Assembly (NCBI GenBank): GCA_051881635.1
Contig: JBJEQG010000166.1
Location: 1 to 32,181 of the forward strand
Direction: 5' to 3'
Length of the DNA stretch: 32,181 nucleotides
DNA from: JBJEQG01 sp051881635
GTDB taxonomy: Bacteria > Bacillota > Clostridia > Oscillospirales > Acutalibacteraceae
Part shown: piece after piece, positions 1 to 8,528 of the stretch
Layout: each line of letters opens with the position of its first letter
Position numbering within the stretch: the first letter of the stretch is position 1
Notes under the pieces: generated by a model
Databases searched by the model: none
Told to the model about the DNA's origin: nothing
What the model saw: the letters and a program-made list of their open reading frames with translations, nothing else
Made by a program: the position numbers and the translations under genes

Positions 1-607
1 TTGTTCTATTGGAATAAACTGAATTTTCAAATTTTTCAAAAAACAAAATATGTCCTTTTACAAGTTTTGTAACTGCTGTATCTGTAATTTCCTCAATGGT
101 TGTTGCAGTATTCTCTTTATATAAAATTGTACTGAGAGAAAAACTGACATTCAGTATGCCATTCCGTTTGGCTATAACATAAAATGTAATTTTGCCACTG
201 CTACCCGGCTGAATACCTTTTGAAGTATCTTTTGTATTGTTTTCTGAATAGTTTCCTATATTGCTGTCATCACTCAACTTCCACTTTATCTCTCCGCCGT
301 TTGAGGATATTAGTGTTATGTGGTCGGAATTTTCATCAACTACCTGTATTTCTGAGCCTTTTGAAACGCCGGATATATACGAATCATATATGCCCTCTTC
401 GCCCACAGTTGCAATTTCAAAACCGTCATCTTCGGCTGATAAGGTCATTAAATTTATATTTGAAGGTCCGCCTTCCGTAAACCAGCCAAAACTGATAAAT
501 GAAAGAATAAGAATAATAAGAGTTATGAGTGTACAAAAAAAGCGTGCAATAAGCTTTAACTTTATTTTTTTATCCGATACAGTGTTTTTCTTTTTTTCAG
601 CTTTCAA
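1..607 (-). CDS. Membrane-anchored surface protein, C-terminus beyond window (partial)
   Basis: An open frame runs from a TTG codon at 607 off the left edge, giving about 202 residues. The TTG is preceded at 9 nt by an AAAGGGG ribosome binding site, and no in-frame ATG or GTG lies nearby, so a TTG start is the best reading. After a lysine-rich N-terminus (KAEKKKN...) comes one hydrophobic segment (ITLIILILSFISFGWF) at residues 28-43, then a polar, Ser/Thr/Asn-rich region expected outside the cell. The WFTEGG after the membrane segment resembles the AWFT-type N-termini of clostridial surface fibre or camelysin-like proteins. That is a resemblance only. The function is not recognised and the C-terminus is missing. 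Confidence 0.7.
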   Translation of the reverse strand, partial: MKAEKKKNTVSDKKIKLKLIARFFCTLITLIILILSFISFGWFTEGGPSNINLMTLSAEDDGFEIATVGEEGIYDSYISGVSKGSEIQVVDENSDHITLISSNGGEIKWKLSDDSNIGNYSENNTKDTSKGIQPGSSGKITFYVIAKRNGILNVSFSLSTILYKENTATTIEEITDTAVTKLVKGHILFFEKFENSVYSNRT

Positions 608-854
608 AGAGCAACACCCCTTTCGGAATTATATAATTTCATAGAAAAGATACCATTGTGAAAAACATTTCAAAAATAAAAGATTGTTAGAAATATCACA
701 AAAAAGAGTTATAATGGAACTACCAACCAAAAAAACTTAATTAGTCGTTGTCTTATGGATAATAGCATACACTATTCCGAAAAAATTATCAATAGCTTAA
801 CAGAAATAAATCTTAACGATAAATTTTCAGGAAATAAAAGTGAACAATAAAAAT
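608..854. other. AT-rich intergenic region, no supported gene
   Basis: This is the upstream region of the leftmost minus-strand gene. It holds a TATAAT-like hexamer (minus strand, about 627-632) without a convincing -35. A 31-codon plus-strand ORF at 755-850 lacks a ribosome binding site. Nothing else was supported. Confidence 0.5.
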
Positions 855-892
855 AAGGCTTTTGACAACTTAGTTAAGTCATCAAAAGCCTT
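855..892 (-). terminator. Rho-independent terminator of the 909-2513 gene
   Basis: An 11-bp perfect stem (AAGGCTTTTGA / TCAAAAGCCTT) with a 16-nt loop is followed on the minus strand by ATTTTTATTG. It lies about 17 nt past the stop codon of the secreted protein gene. Confidence 0.85.
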
Positions 893-908
893 TATTATAA
901 GCTATAAA

Positions 909-2513
909 TTATTTATCAAGTTTACGCTTTTTGAGTGTCAATACAACAGCGGCAGCAGCGGCTGTCAAAGCAACTGCACCCAAAATACCCGCAGAGGCAG
1001 CGTCACCTGTATTGAAGTTTTCGCTGCTTGAACTTTCGGGAGCTGACGGCTCTTCTACTGAACTTTCAGGAATTGAAGGTTCTTCATTTGAGCTTTCAGG
1101 TGTTGATGATTCTTCAACAGGAGCCTCACTTACGGCTAAATCACAACTGTAACTTTTAGTAACATCGCCTTTTTCATTTGTGATAGTCAATGTTGTTGTA
1201 TATACACCGGCTGTCTTTGTATAATCGGCAAACGGCTCGGAAGCGTTATAGATTTCTTCGCCGTTCAAAGTTACAACCCACTGATATGTGGCAATCGGAG
1301 AACCAATATAACTTGAATTATCTACAACTGTAATGCCACTGCCAACAAAAGCACTGTCGACAGCTTCACCGATTACTCCGTTTTCATCAACCGTATTATA
1401 AGTGAAATAGGGAGCCAAATCATTTTTAACTGTTAAAGTCAAGGAATAAACAGAAGAACGAATACCGTAAGCATTAATGAGTTGAAGTGTTGTTACATAC
1501 TCACCGGCTTCTTTTGTGTAATTTGTGAAAGGCTCAGAACCTGTATAAATTTCTTCGCCGTCTTTGGTTACTGTCCAAATGTACTGGTCAATCTCTGCAC
1601 CTTCTGCGGTAGACAAGTCAACAACTGACATCATGTCACCAACATAAGCTGATGTGATAGCTTCATCTTTCGGATTTCTATACTCAAACTTCGGCTCCAT
1701 AACGGCTGTATCTGTGGAAGTAAAGCTCATGTTTGAGAAATAAGCATCGGGGTTACTTGTAGCAAACGGACCAAAACTACCGCTCTGTACAGGTGTTTCA
1801 ACAGTTGTCAAAAGTTCGCTGTTGATATAAACCTTTACATTGTCTTCTTCAACTTCGATAACAATATCATGAAATTCTCTTCTTATGGAAGCATCTAAAT
1901 TACCGTAAGCCAAAACCGTACCTTTGGCGAAACCGACATGGCCTGTTTTACCACTATGATCATACTGACCGTCAGCGGCATCTATTGTACCATGATAAAG
2001 CGGTCCCTGGTGTGAATGTACACTCTTTGCCGGGTGCCATTCCTCGATATAAGCGATTGACCATTTGCTGCTGTATTCACATTCTTCATAAGCATAGAAG
2101 GAATAAATCGGGTCTTCCTCCGTACCACTTACCTGAATACCCCATGCAAAACCACACGGGTCAAAATTTTCGTTTTTCATACTGAAACCAAAAATACCTG
2201 ATGTAAATTCGGTAATATCGGGATTATAAAAGCCTGTCCAACCAACATTTTCGGTTGTGTTCATGTAGCCCTCTGTGCTGTTATAAACCCAACCTGCGGC
2301 ATAAGCTGAACCATAGGACTCACCCGGATAGTTGACCCAAGATTCATATACCTTTTTCATATCAATATCAACAGGGTCGGAAACAGGAACATAAGTGCTT
2401 TCCGTACCGTCTGTGCCGTCCTCGACAGCTGCCAAAGATAATGCGGGCATTGCGGAAACCATAACCGCAAGAGCCAAAGCTGATGAACTTAATACCTTTA
2501 AAAACTTGCTCAT
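909..2513 (-). CDS. Secreted wall-anchored protein with jelly-roll domain and two Ig-like repeats
   Basis: A 534-residue exported surface protein. A Sec signal peptide occupies residues 1 to about 28 (cleavage near LSLAA). Residues 50-270 are rich in aromatic and beta-strand patterns ending in a SNMSF strand, typical of a LamG/concanavalin-like sandwich that often binds carbohydrate. Two tandem repeats of about 95 residues follow (270-460), each with a V(T/V)xxGEEIYxxSEPFxxYTK core, read as PKD/Ig-like stalk modules. A Pro/Ser/Glu-rich linker then leads to a tail with NTGD, a hydrophobic helix and KKRKLDK, a sortase-type sorting signal variant. The ATG at 2513 has AGGAGG at good spacing. A monocistronic unit is supported by its own promoter and terminator. 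The ligand is unknown. Confidence 0.85.
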   Translation of the reverse strand: MSKFLKVLSSSALALAVMVSAMPALSLAAVEDGTDGTESTYVPVSDPVDIDMKKVYESWVNYPGESYGSAYAAGWVYNSTEGYMNTTENVGWTGFYNPDITEFTSGIFGFSMKNENFDPCGFAWGIQVSGTEEDPIYSFYAYEECEYSSKWSIAYIEEWHPAKSVHSHQGPLYHGTIDAADGQYDHSGKTGHVGFAKGTVLAYGNLDASIRREFHDIVIEVEEDNVKVYINSELLTTVETPVQSGSFGPFATSNPDAYFSNMSFTSTDTAVMEPKFEYRNPKDEAITSAYVGDMMSVVDLSTAEGAEIDQYIWTVTKDGEEIYTGSEPFTNYTKEAGEYVTTLQLINAYGIRSSVYSLTLTVKNDLAPYFTYNTVDENGVIGEAVDSAFVGSGITVVDNSSYIGSPIATYQWVVTLNGEEIYNASEPFADYTKTAGVYTTTLTITNEKGDVTKSYSCDLAVSEAPVEESSTPESSNEEPSIPESSVEEPSAPESSSSENFNTGDAASAGILGAVALTAAAAAVVLTLKKRKLDK

Positions 2514-2543
2514 ATTTTCCTCCTAAATAATTAAGATAACCAA

Positions 2544-2572
2544 ATATTACCACTATGTTTTTCAAATGTCAA
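2544..2572 (-). promoter_or_regulatory. Sigma-A promoter for the 909-2513 gene
   Basis: On the minus strand, a perfect -35 TTGACA (2572-2567), a 17-bp spacer and -10 TAATAT (2549-2544) lie about 30 bp upstream of the start codon. Confidence 0.75.
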
Positions 2573-2636
2573 TACATAAAATCAACAGCAAATCAATTAT
2601 TATTTTTGGCGAATTGTTAATTTTTTAAAAGAAGGC

Positions 2637-2665
2637 TTGCAAAGACTGAAAGAATATGATACAAT
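2637..2665 (+). promoter_or_regulatory. Sigma-A promoter for secG
   Basis: TTGCAA (2637-2642), a 17-bp spacer and TACAAT (2660-2665) lie 43 bp upstream of the secG ATG. Confidence 0.75.
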
Positions 2666-2708
2666 ATCGAAGAAAATATATCGTTTCGTATCTTGGAGGT
2701 TTTATAAA

Positions 2709-2957
2709 ATGGGTCTTTGGGAAATTATTCTCGGTGCATTGGTTTTGCTTATTGCTGTATTTATCATTATCACCGTTATCTTGCAGGAAGGACATCAACA
2801 GGGTATCGGTACTGTTACAGGCGGTGCAGACTCCTTTCTTTCTAAGGGCAAGGCACGAACAGCAGACGCTATGCTTGCTAAACTCACAAAATTCGTTGCC
2901 ATTCTGTTTTTCTTTGCTGTAATCGCTGTAAATATTATTTCTTATTTCGTTTATTAA
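2709..2957 (+). CDS. secG: SecG, preprotein translocase subunit
   Basis: An 82-residue protein with the SecG layout: an N-terminal membrane helix (residues 3-25), the cytoplasmic loop with LQEGHQQGIGTVTGGADSF, a charged stretch (KGKAR) and a second helix (residues 60-80). SecG is the small auxiliary subunit of the SecYEG channel and helps SecA-driven export, which the surface proteins in this window require. An in-frame extension to 2637 is possible, but it would place the promoter inside the gene. The ATG at 2709 has GGAGG at normal spacing. The gene stands alone between its own promoter and terminator. Confidence 0.93.
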   Translation: MGLWEIILGALVLLIAVFIIITVILQEGHQQGIGTVTGGADSFLSKGKARTADAMLAKLTKFVAILFFFAVIAVNIISYFVY

Positions 2958-2990
2958 CACCTGAAAACAGTGTATTCCAACAACACAACC

Positions 2991-3025
2991 ATAACCGTAC
3001 AGACACTCTGTGCGGTTATATTTTT
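2991..3025 (+). terminator. Rho-independent terminator of secG
   Basis: ATAACCG-T-ACAGA / TCTGT-G-CGGTTAT forms a 13-bp stem with one G-T pair and a CAC loop, followed by ATTTTTG. Confidence 0.85.
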
Positions 3026-3089
3026 GTCTGTTCATACTTGAAAAGTTGGAACAATAAATTCATTTGTCCTTTTGAAAAGAGGTGCTTTT

Positions 3090-3959
3090 ATGTCCGACAA
3101 TATACTTCTTCTCGCTGCCTCTCTGAATGAGATAACCATATCTCCGCCGATAAAAGCCATACAGGTTGGCTGTGCCTTGTCGGAACAGCGTTTTCCAAAT
3201 ATGCTTTACGATGACAATGGCATTAACATTTCTGAAAAAAATCCCTATTACTGTGAACTTACCGCCCAATATTGGGCATGGAAAAATACCCAAAGTGACT
3301 TTGTCGGCTTTCTGCACCACAGACGCTATTTTAGCTTTGAAGAAAATAAAATCTGCGACTTGACACACAAAAGAAAGGTTCGCCCCTATTCTATTTTTCA
3401 TGCCCCTACTGATGAAACACTTTGTCGTATTCATTTTACTGTTGCGGATTTGGAACGAATAACCGAACAATATGACATTATTGCACCAACCGCCGAAAAT
3501 ATCCATGAAACAATCATACAACAATACAACCGCTGTGAGAAACCTAAAACGGACGAAATGACGGTAATCCAAAAGTTGATTGAGGAATATTATCCGCAAT
3601 ACCGTCAATCCGCCAAAGATTATCTTAACGGAAAAAATGCCTATTTCTGTAATATGTTCATCATGAAACGGGATTTATTTGAGGACTATTGTACATGGCT
3701 GTTTGACCTTTTAGAGCGTATGGACGCTTTGCGTTCAGAAGATGAGCGTTGTCTGCGTGATGACGGAAAAATTGCAGAACGCCTTTTTGGAATTTACTTC
3801 ACTTTCATCAAACAGACAAACCGTTTTCGCTGGGCGGAAGTGCCTCGTGTGCATTTTTCTGATTTGGACGGTGCAAGCAAAAACCAATCTTTCAACCGCT
3901 TTTGGTATTTTATTGCCCCTCCGGGTTCTTTGCGACGGGCTGTTTTAAGACGACTATAA
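3090..3959 (+). CDS. DUF4422 family glycosyltransferase
   Basis: A 289-residue protein with the hallmark DUF4422 signatures: YCELTAQYWAWKN (about residues 54-66) and GFLHHRRYF (about 72-80), followed by a conserved region around NAYFCNMFIMKRDLF. The family occurs in capsule and cell-wall polysaccharide loci and is regarded as glycosyltransferase-like. The donor and acceptor cannot be told from sequence. The ATG at 3090 has an AAAGAGG site 7 nt upstream; an upstream TTG at 3072 would overlap that site and was not chosen. The next glycosyltransferase gene starts 13 bp downstream, so the two probably form an operon that modifies a surface glycan. Confidence 0.85.
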   Translation: MSDNILLLAASLNEITISPPIKAIQVGCALSEQRFPNMLYDDNGINISEKNPYYCELTAQYWAWKNTQSDFVGFLHHRRYFSFEENKICDLTHKRKVRPYSIFHAPTDETLCRIHFTVADLERITEQYDIIAPTAENIHETIIQQYNRCEKPKTDEMTVIQKLIEEYYPQYRQSAKDYLNGKNAYFCNMFIMKRDLFEDYCTWLFDLLERMDALRSEDERCLRDDGKIAERLFGIYFTFIKQTNRFRWAEVPRVHFSDLDGASKNQSFNRFWYFIAPPGSLRRAVLRRL

Positions 3960-3972
3960 TGGAGAAATGACC

Positions 3973-5763
3973 ATGACCGAGCTTTTTTCATTCAGCTTTC
4001 CACAAGAACATATTTGCTCCGAAAAGAATATGTATATCCGCCTTTCCGAAAACAATGCCACTCTTTGTGACAACAGCATTGTCTTTAAAACAAATGGGAA
4101 GGCAAATTTCAATACCTACTTTAATGCCCTTGCATACCGAAAATATAAAACCTATTGTGAATGGGACAGATTATTTATAAATTTGGATTTTTGCGGAACT
4201 TTTTTGGCAGAGGTTTTCGGTGTATCTGCTGACAGTTTGCAAAATACTTCTCTTGTTCGGAAAAAAATTTCCTCCAAAGAACGCACAACCGTTTCCATTG
4301 AAATTCCAACAGGCGATCTTGATATGCTGTATTTTTCTCTGACAGCGGAAACGGACGGTCAATTTTTCGGCGGTGGCTATGCCGTTCAATCTGCTGAACA
4401 GCCACAACGCATTAGCATTGCCGTAGTTATCTGTACTTACAAGCGTGAAAAATATATTTTAAGAAATCTCCGTTCTATTCATCAGTTTTTGGAAACAAAC
4501 AAACAACTTTCTGAGGATAGTTTTCATTTTTATGTCATTGATAACGGGCATACACTTTCCGCTGATACGATTGAAAACAGTTTTGTTTCACTCTTTCAAA
4601 ACAAGAATTGCGGTGGCAGTGCGGGTTTTACACGAGGACTTATGGAGGCGGCACACAGTGACCGAAATCACACTCATGTTCTTTTCATGGACGATGATGT
4701 TCTTTTAGACTGCTCTGTTTTTTCAAAACTTTATACATTGCTTTCCTTGCTCAAAAAAGACCATTCACATCTTACTATTGGCGGCTCAATGATTAAATTA
4801 AGTGACAAGGTCACGCAACATGAAGCTGGGGCATTTTGGGACGGCAAACGCATAGAAAATCTCGGCAGAGGCTTGAATTTAACCGATTGGAACGATGTTT
4901 TGGCGATTGAAAACCTCACTGCACCGAATTATAATGCATGGTGGTTCTGCTGTTATACAATGGACTGTTTGGAGCGTGTCGGCTGTCCTTTGCCACTGTT
5001 TATTAAAACAGATGATATTGAATACGGTTTGAGAAACAAAACTCCGATTTTGATTATGAACGGCTTGTCGGTATGGCATGAAGATTTCGAGGGCAAGTAT
5101 GACGGCTTTGTTGAATACTATGTCAAACGGAATGAATTGATTTTGTCAGCGGTACAGGACAACAAATCTTATATGGGCTTTCAAATTCTCAAACTCATTA
5201 AAGGTGTCGGAAAACAAATTGTCTTTCAGCGATATTTTATTGCTGACCTGATTTTCAAGGCATATAATGATTTTTTGCAAGGTGCTGATTTTCTTCTGCA
5301 TACGGACGGCGAAAAACTCAACAAAGCACTTATGCAGTCATGTCCCCCTATGAAAACCGCTGATGAATTGATACAGGAAGGTGTGGAATTTCATGAGGAC
5401 GAATACCGCCAATCGCTCCTTCGGATTGCGTCCAAACCAATTCAGACTTTTACACTCAACGGTTATCTTCTTCCACAGTGCTTTTACCGAACCAAAAAAC
5501 ATGAATGTTACACTGTTGATGCCGCACAATGTATTCCGACCAACTGCTTTTTAAGAAAGCGTCTTTTACATTGGGATATTACCAAAAATAAAGGCTATGT
5601 CACTTGTCAAAAGCGGTCTGCCCTATTCAAATACGGTTTTAAAATTATCTGCATGAGTTTTAAAATACTTTTTAAGTATAAAAAAGCTGTCCGTTCTTAT
5701 CGTGAACATAAACAGGAATTAACCTCCGAAAACTTTTGGCGGCATTATTTGGACTTGGACTAA
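3973..5763 (+). CDS. GlfT2-like galactofuranosyltransferase (GT2)
   Basis: A 596-residue protein. Residues 1-145 form a beta-rich N-terminal domain as in mycobacterial GlfT2. The GT-A domain starts at about 150 (AVVICTYKRE), has the metal-binding DDD motif in FMDDDVLLD (about 237-245) and the acceptor-site motif FIKTDDIEYGLRN (about 343-355) followed by WHEDF. A C-terminal helical part follows. Family members transfer galactofuranose from UDP-Galf to glycan chains at the inner membrane face; the exact linkage here is inferred from homology. Two ATGs are possible (3967, 3973). The GGAG at 3961-3964 is too close to the first and well placed for the second. The gene is probably co-transcribed with the DUF4422 gene. 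Confidence 0.85.
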   Translation: MTELFSFSFPQEHICSEKNMYIRLSENNATLCDNSIVFKTNGKANFNTYFNALAYRKYKTYCEWDRLFINLDFCGTFLAEVFGVSADSLQNTSLVRKKISSKERTTVSIEIPTGDLDMLYFSLTAETDGQFFGGGYAVQSAEQPQRISIAVVICTYKREKYILRNLRSIHQFLETNKQLSEDSFHFYVIDNGHTLSADTIENSFVSLFQNKNCGGSAGFTRGLMEAAHSDRNHTHVLFMDDDVLLDCSVFSKLYTLLSLLKKDHSHLTIGGSMIKLSDKVTQHEAGAFWDGKRIENLGRGLNLTDWNDVLAIENLTAPNYNAWWFCCYTMDCLERVGCPLPLFIKTDDIEYGLRNKTPILIMNGLSVWHEDFEGKYDGFVEYYVKRNELILSAVQDNKSYMGFQILKLIKGVGKQIVFQRYFIADLIFKAYNDFLQGADFLLHTDGEKLNKALMQSCPPMKTADELIQEGVEFHEDEYRQSLLRIASKPIQTFTLNGYLLPQCFYRTKKHECYTVDAAQCIPTNCFLRKRLLHWDITKNKGYVTCQKRSALFKYGFKIICMSFKILFKYKKAVRSYREHKQELTSENFWRHYLDLD

Positions 5764-5768
5764 ACACA

Positions 5769-5810
5769 AGCCCCTATTGCAAAATCAATCTGCAATAGGG
5801 GCTGTTTTAT
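5769..5810 (+). terminator. Terminator of the glycosyltransferase operon
   Basis: A perfect 13-bp stem (AGCCCCTATTGCA / TGCAATAGGGGCT) is followed by GTTTTATT. It lies between convergent genes and may also act on the minus strand. Confidence 0.9.
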
Positions 5811-5816
5811 TAAAAA

Positions 5817-6554
5817 TTACAAATCCGATAAAACTTCTATATCGGGAAATTCCCTTTTTATCTTTCTTTCAAATTGTTCCATTTCATCTGTTAAGCCGCC
5901 CCGAAAATTAACATCTCCCCACATTGATGTTGCCTTGTATTCGTCGTCCATACGGCTCTTACAATCATATAGTGTCACAAGCTTACCGTCTTTCATTCTA
6001 ACTCTGATACCCACCATATCTATCATTCCGCCTGTAATAATCGTTGATGTTTCACGGGCAGAAATCCAAACCGACCGAACATCGGCAATCCTTACGGACA
6101 TAATCTTTTCTGTTGATATAAAGAGCTTATCCGTTACATAGAGGGACATTTTTGGATATATATTATCGGTGTTAAAATTGCTGTTTAAACTGCTGTTAAT
6201 CTCCTCCATATTATGAGTTTCAATAAAGTATTTAATCGGCATCATTTTTTTGAACAACAAAATTGCCATACATATTGTAATAAACAGAAAAACAGCTGCA
6301 ATAATGATAACCGTCAGCGGTGTGGTATATTTTTGTTTTCCGCCTTTAATATCAATGACCTCATTGTAACCGAGTTTTACACTGCCAATTATACCGACTA
6401 CAAGTAAAACAAGAGATAAGATTGACAAACAGATTACAATCGGAATATAAATTTTGTATTTCCTTTTTAATATACTTTCCAAATTTATGGAGTCATTATA
6501 TGGCTCTTGTATCAGCAAAGATTTTAAATTTTTAAATAGTTCTTCTAACTTCAT
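5817..6554 (-). CDS. Hypothetical two-helix membrane protein
   Basis: A 245-residue protein that I do not assign to a named family. Residues 1-35 are a charged cytoplasmic N-terminus. Two membrane helices follow (about 38-62 and 82-107). The C-terminal soluble region has alternating short beta strands (YVTDKLFIST, VRIADVRSVWIS, VRMKDGKLVTLYDCKS) reminiscent of PH-like domains in small bacterial membrane proteins. The start at 6554 is chosen because GGAGGG lies at normal distance; an extension to 6587 would cover that site. It is convergent with the glycosyltransferase operon. Confidence 0.65.
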   Translation of the reverse strand: MKLEELFKNLKSLLIQEPYNDSINLESILKRKYKIYIPIVICLSILSLVLLVVGIIGSVKLGYNEVIDIKGGKQKYTTPLTVIIIAAVFLFITICMAILLFKKMMPIKYFIETHNMEEINSSLNSNFNTDNIYPKMSLYVTDKLFISTEKIMSVRIADVRSVWISARETSTIITGGMIDMVGIRVRMKDGKLVTLYDCKSRMDDEYKATSMWGDVNFRGGLTDEMEQFERKIKREFPDIEVLSDL

Positions 6555-6630
6555 AGGTATTACCCTCCATTTTAAACTTAAACACAATGCTTATTCAATG
6601 ATAGTTATCTATAGTCATTTTGTTAATATA

Positions 6631-6665
6631 AAAACAGGCTTTGCATTTTCAGCAAAACCTGTTTT
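6631..6665 (-). terminator. Terminator of the NRPS / 5'-nucleotidase operon
   Basis: On the minus strand AAAACAGG..TTGC pairs with GCAA..CCTGTTTT, followed by TATATT. It lies 11 bp past the nucleotidase stop codon. Confidence 0.75.
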
Positions 6666-6676
6666 CAATTCCATGA

Positions 6677-8488
6677 TTATTTTTGTTGTTTCTTCATCAC
6701 ACTAATACCAACACAAGACAAACCGATAATGGCTGTGCTAATGAGCATAACAATAACCATTATTATAGGAGCTGTACTATCGCCTGTGGACAGCTCATCT
6801 GTTGGAACGGAAACATCAGAGGACGGTTCTTGTTGAGGTTTAGAGCTTTCCTCAGGCTTGGAACTTTCTTCGGGTTCATCGCCTGAACTCGGTTCAGTAT
6901 AGGTTTCCTCAATCATACGGGCGGTTGTAACACTTTCAAGGACAGTTTCTTCGGACTGTCCGAAATATTTAATCAAAGCCTCATCGCAAGCGGAATATTG
7001 TCCCACTTCCTCTGCCGTTGCAAGCTGCGGATATACATCAGAAATGGCAAGGAAATTGTTGGTGGCAACCGTATAAAGTTTATCTTTAATCAACGGTTCG
7101 CCCTGCACTTCGGCATACCATATTCTGCTTCCATTTTCTTTTGACAGGTCATACTTCACAGTCATACCGCCCACTTGCAAACATTCACCGCTGTGTCTGG
7201 GCCATGCATCGTAATCACCTGAATTATTGGCGGCGATACATTCAACTTGGAGTGATAATGCGGTTTCAAGGACTTCCAAAATTTCCGCACCCGTGATTTG
7301 CTTTGTTACAATATAATTGCCGAAAGGTGCAACACCAATAATATTTCCATAGGTTACATCACCTTTGGAAATTGATGCCCGAATACCGCCTGCATTTTCA
7401 AATGCAATATCGGCACCTGTTTCAAGCAGATAAGCGTCTGTAACTACTCTGCCCAAATTGGTTTCGCCAATTCTTAAATGCTCCCAAACACCGTCTAAAT
7501 CTTCCGGTGCTGAACCGACAACTTTTTCCAATTTAACGGCTTCATCGGCATTGATTTGGTCAATCAATGCCTGAACCGTTGTATCTCCGTCAAAATCTTT
7601 GACATTATCATAAGTAACCTTATCTGCCGTAATATTCAGATTTTCAATATTGCCACTGCTGTCAACGGAACATTTAATCTCAATCAAACCCGCCTCATAA
7701 AGATAATAGGCGTTTTCAATAATACGGCTTTCCGAACCGTTAGGTGTCGTTACAACCGTATCAATATCACGGTGTTCATGTCCCGCAAGCCAAAGGTCAA
7801 CACCGTCAACGCTCTCGGCAAGGTCAGCGGGATTAAGGGCATGAACCAACCCAATAACAATATCACAGTCCATATCTTCCAAATCGGCAACCGCTTCTTG
7901 GGCATAAGCGGTCATATCCGTAAATACAAGTCCCTCAACATTGGACGGTGCTGTTGAACTGTAAATTTTGGGGTCAATCATGCCGAAAATGCCGACTTTC
8001 AATTCAACACCGTTTTTCTCAACAACCTTTACCAAATATTCTTGGTCAAAAAACGGATTGCCGTCTGTATCGACAACATTTCCAGCCAGAACAGCACAGT
8101 CTGAAATCGTTTCCAAATTTTTAAGCTGTTCTTTGCCATAGTTCCAATCATGATTTCCTGCCGTCATCGCATCATAACCACAAGCCTGAACCAACTGAGC
8201 CACAGATACCCCCTCAACAAGCGTTGCAAAAGATTGACCATGATAAAGGTCACCTGAATCTAAAACCAGCTTCATATCACTATCGGCGGTATAGTTATCA
8301 ATTAAGGTTTTCAGCTTGGGCATACCGATAATGCCACCTGACGCCTTTTCCTGTACACGGGCATGAATATCGTTGGTATGTACAATCTTAATATCAAAAC
8401 TTTCACCCTCTGTATCAGTGGCAAAGACAGGCACTGATACGGCTGTTACAAAAGCCATGCTTAAAAGAACACTTATGATTCTTCGCAT
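6677..8488 (-). CDS. Cell-wall anchored 5'-nucleotidase / UshA-type metallophosphoesterase
   Basis: A 603-residue exported enzyme. The signal peptide ends near VFA (residue 23). The calcineurin-like metal site is visible as HTNDIHAR (D40, H42), LDSGDLYHG, TAGNHDWNYG and LAGHEHRD. The C-terminal 5'-nucleotidase domain has FENAGGIRASI and GVAPFGN, which form the nucleotide-binding pocket. A Ser/Glu/Pro linker (about 530-560) precedes LSTGD, a membrane helix and KKQQK, a wall-sorting signal variant. Such enzymes remove phosphate from extracellular nucleotides. The ATG has GGAGGG upstream. The start lies only 40 bp after the NRPS stop with no terminator seen between them, so it may be the last gene of the NRPS operon. 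Confidence 0.93.
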   Translation of the reverse strand: MRRIISVLLSMAFVTAVSVPVFATDTEGESFDIKIVHTNDIHARVQEKASGGIIGMPKLKTLIDNYTADSDMKLVLDSGDLYHGQSFATLVEGVSVAQLVQACGYDAMTAGNHDWNYGKEQLKNLETISDCAVLAGNVVDTDGNPFFDQEYLVKVVEKNGVELKVGIFGMIDPKIYSSTAPSNVEGLVFTDMTAYAQEAVADLEDMDCDIVIGLVHALNPADLAESVDGVDLWLAGHEHRDIDTVVTTPNGSESRIIENAYYLYEAGLIEIKCSVDSSGNIENLNITADKVTYDNVKDFDGDTTVQALIDQINADEAVKLEKVVGSAPEDLDGVWEHLRIGETNLGRVVTDAYLLETGADIAFENAGGIRASISKGDVTYGNIIGVAPFGNYIVTKQITGAEILEVLETALSLQVECIAANNSGDYDAWPRHSGECLQVGGMTVKYDLSKENGSRIWYAEVQGEPLIKDKLYTVATNNFLAISDVYPQLATAEEVGQYSACDEALIKYFGQSEETVLESVTTARMIEETYTEPSSGDEPEESSKPEESSKPQQEPSSDVSVPTDELSTGDSTAPIIMVIVMLISTAIIGLSCVGISVMKKQQK

Positions 8489-8528
8489 ATTAAACCCTCC
8501 ATAAAATCAAAGACGGATAGTTTTACAC

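Noticed and set aside
755..850. 31-codon plus-strand ORF ending just before the terminator hairpin
   Set aside because: No ribosome binding site and no clear promoter; the hairpin is explained by the opposite gene.
2625..3035. Minus-strand ORF opposite secG
   Set aside because: It covers secG, its promoter and terminator, and has no family resemblance.
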